Source: Rhynochetos jubatus
Lineage: Eukaryota; Chordata; Aves; Eurypygiformes; Rhynochetidae
Length of the DNA: 64,000 bases
NCBI GenBank assembly: GCA_027574665.1
Contig: CM050657.1
Location: 16,132,404 to 16,196,403 of the forward strand
Reading direction: 5' to 3'
Positions 62,251 through 64,000 of this stretch are shown piece by piece. The translations under genes and the position numbers were made by a program. The notes beneath the pieces are model-generated. The model ran no database searches and was not told the origin of the DNA. It saw nothing but the letters and a program-made list of their open reading frames with translations. The first letter of the stretch is position 1. Each line of letters begins with the position of its first letter.

Positions 62251-64000
62251 TGTGAAGGCCTGAAATAATCTAATAAGCAACAGGCTTGTGTACTTTATGC
62301 ACCCACATCTTTATAGGATGCAAAGTTTGTTTGAATAAATAATTTTCCACTTTAGTTTGCTTAGTTTCAATTAAAGTACCCTTTTACAACAAATGTTTTT
62401 GCTTAGCTCCACACCCTCGCCCCAGTCGTACACACAAACCCACTCTACAAAGTACTATAGACATAAATACATTTTTCATAAGCTGTTCTAGCCCAAACAA
62501 AAGAATTTTTGAAACATTCTGTTTCCTGGTGCAATTACAAGTCTGATCAATAAGATGGGTACGAGGGCTACACTGACTTTCTTATTCTTCTCTTGGCTAT
62601 AACTGAAAGTCTTCACAAAGTTGAAGGATTGACTTCACTGGAAGCCAGATCAGCTTACACCAGCTTAAGTTTTAGTCCTGAATCTTTAATGTGCCATGGC
62701 AAAAAAAAAACATGTTATCAACAAACATTTGTTAGAGCTAGAGTCCTATGAACAAACCAGATAATTATTTCAGTAACTAAAATAAAATCTTGTTAAAATA
62801 ACATTCATCAGATAGGGAAAGAATAAACATCACTGAATATATATTTAATACATAATCTAAATAATTTTCAAAGATTACTGTTGAGGAAGATGCAGTTTGC
62901 AGGGTAATCTACTAAAGGTTCGAGATGAGTATTACATAAATAGTTTAAATATAATATTCTGCTTCTTGTTTGTATGGATTTCAGATCGTTCACTTTACAG
63001 CCTGTTAATGGATATGAAAATTCATAGTTATTTGTTGTGAACCACTACTTAAATATCTACTAGTGCTGAGCACAGTCTCACAGAAGTTAATGGCAACACA
63101 TCAGCAGCAGGAGTACGTCAAACCTTGTTTGCCTATACAGCACCGGGATTGCCTCATCTTTAGGACTGACTGCAGTCTTGTGTTGTTTAGAGATCCTCAA
63201 AACCCCCTGACTCCTCAAGTCCCTTAGTTACAGAAGAACCTTAGCTCATTATTTTTTAAAGAGGTTCATAGCCACTGTGTTTGAAGAAAACGTGAATTAT
63301 TGTTCAAAAAATACCCTAGACACCTGAGAGTTCCTTATGCTTAGAGGTTTAGTACTTCAGATTTCCTGATTTTTTGTAACGCTTCCACATTGCAGGGAGG
63401 GACACACAGTTTCTCTGTATATAATCCGACAGTTCTGACTATCCCTGATGAGACATTCAGATTTAACTTGTCGCTATCACAACCCAGGATAAAAGCGCAT
63501 TGGATACAGACTGCAGAGTCAATGCCTGCCTCAGACTAGATGCCTCAGTCGTGATGCGCAGTACCGTTTGGGTATTGCATGGTGAAATAAAAAAAAAAAT
63601 TACAATGATAATATGAATTCATGTTGGTTTACAGGGCAAGAATGATGCAGTGGGATTTCAGAGTGTGATGTTTCTCACCCTCCCTCTGTCCTCAACTGGT
63701 CCCCTACTCATCAATACATTGTTCTTATACAACATATGTAGGGCCTTTCAAGTGATTGTCTCACAAAGGACCATCATGCTGTGGTCCAGACTGAGGAGCA
63801 GAGCAAAATTCCAGGCATAACCTTTTCTGCACTGCCACAGCAGAAGCATCTTGTTCCTATTCACCCTATCCTGGAGTTCCCAATCCTCATGGTACATCAA
63901 GCTCTCTCCTACAGTCCAGCCCGTGCCATAATTATAACATTAGGGTTACCTGACTCTTCAGATGTTTTGCACTACCTGTTAAAATAGTATGCTCTTCCAT
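62251..64000. other. Non-coding, no recognised gene
   Basis: AT-rich sequence with A-runs near 62701 and 63590. 'tagtgctgagcacagtctca' at about 63061 faintly recalls an old amniote repeat. Nothing else supportable. Confidence 0.65.

Noticed and set aside
1..64000. tRNA, rRNA, snRNA, CRISPR, insertion sequences or bacterial operons
   Set aside because: Looked for hallmark boxes and repeats; none found. The sequence has vertebrate non-coding character throughout.

Overview
The window reads as a stretch of bird nuclear genome, AT-rich, with no gene that the sequence supports. Three things point to a bird. There is a 5'-truncated CR1 retrotransposon with the typical 3' end at 29670-30505 and a second CR1 3' scrap beside it. 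There is a solo LTR of a type common in neoavian birds at 13729-14319. Old amniote MIR-like SINE relics are scattered through the rest. Young repeats are sparse, which fits a bird. It could be a long intron or an intergenic desert; nothing here decides between them.

Layout. 1-4.1 kb: two MIR-like relics flank a weak pair of splice-site-bounded candidate exons (1945-1997 and 2880 onward). 4.1-13.7 kb: no gene; a full-consensus RFX X-box lies at 9305-9318. 13.68-14.36 kb: an old imperfect palindrome split by the solo LTR. 14.4-29.7 kb: a MIR relic, a cluster of three RUNX-type motifs, a 19-base palindrome built from two SOX-type sites, a G-quadruplex motif, homopolymer tracts and the first copy of an unnamed dispersed repeat (27666-27831). 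29.67-30.59 kb: the two CR1 pieces. 30.6-41.6 kb: a compact cluster of inverted and direct repeats (32320-32417), the second copy of the unnamed repeat (34904-35063), a long RNA-type hairpin (39137-39183) and the best preserved MIR relic (41480-41635). 41.6-60.9 kb: further old SINE pieces, a near-consensus CTCF motif (51307-51321), a recursive-splice-site motif (53521-53546) and a possible conserved element near 54.6 kb. 60.9-62.25 kb: the one stretch that is clearly different in composition, richer in G+C and CpG, with a second X-box-like site; it is the best candidate for a regulatory element. The last 1.7 kb is unremarkable.

The short open reading frames on all six frames (none above 128 codons) look like chance frames: they lack family motifs, convincing splice context and codon bias, and the 125-codon one is an antisense frame of the CR1. 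No RNA gene, CRISPR array or bacterial-type feature is present. I found no undescribed multi-gene system. The items most worth checking are the 39.1 kb hairpin, the 27.7/34.9 kb repeat pair, the 61-62 kb CpG-rich block and the LTR nested in the palindrome.
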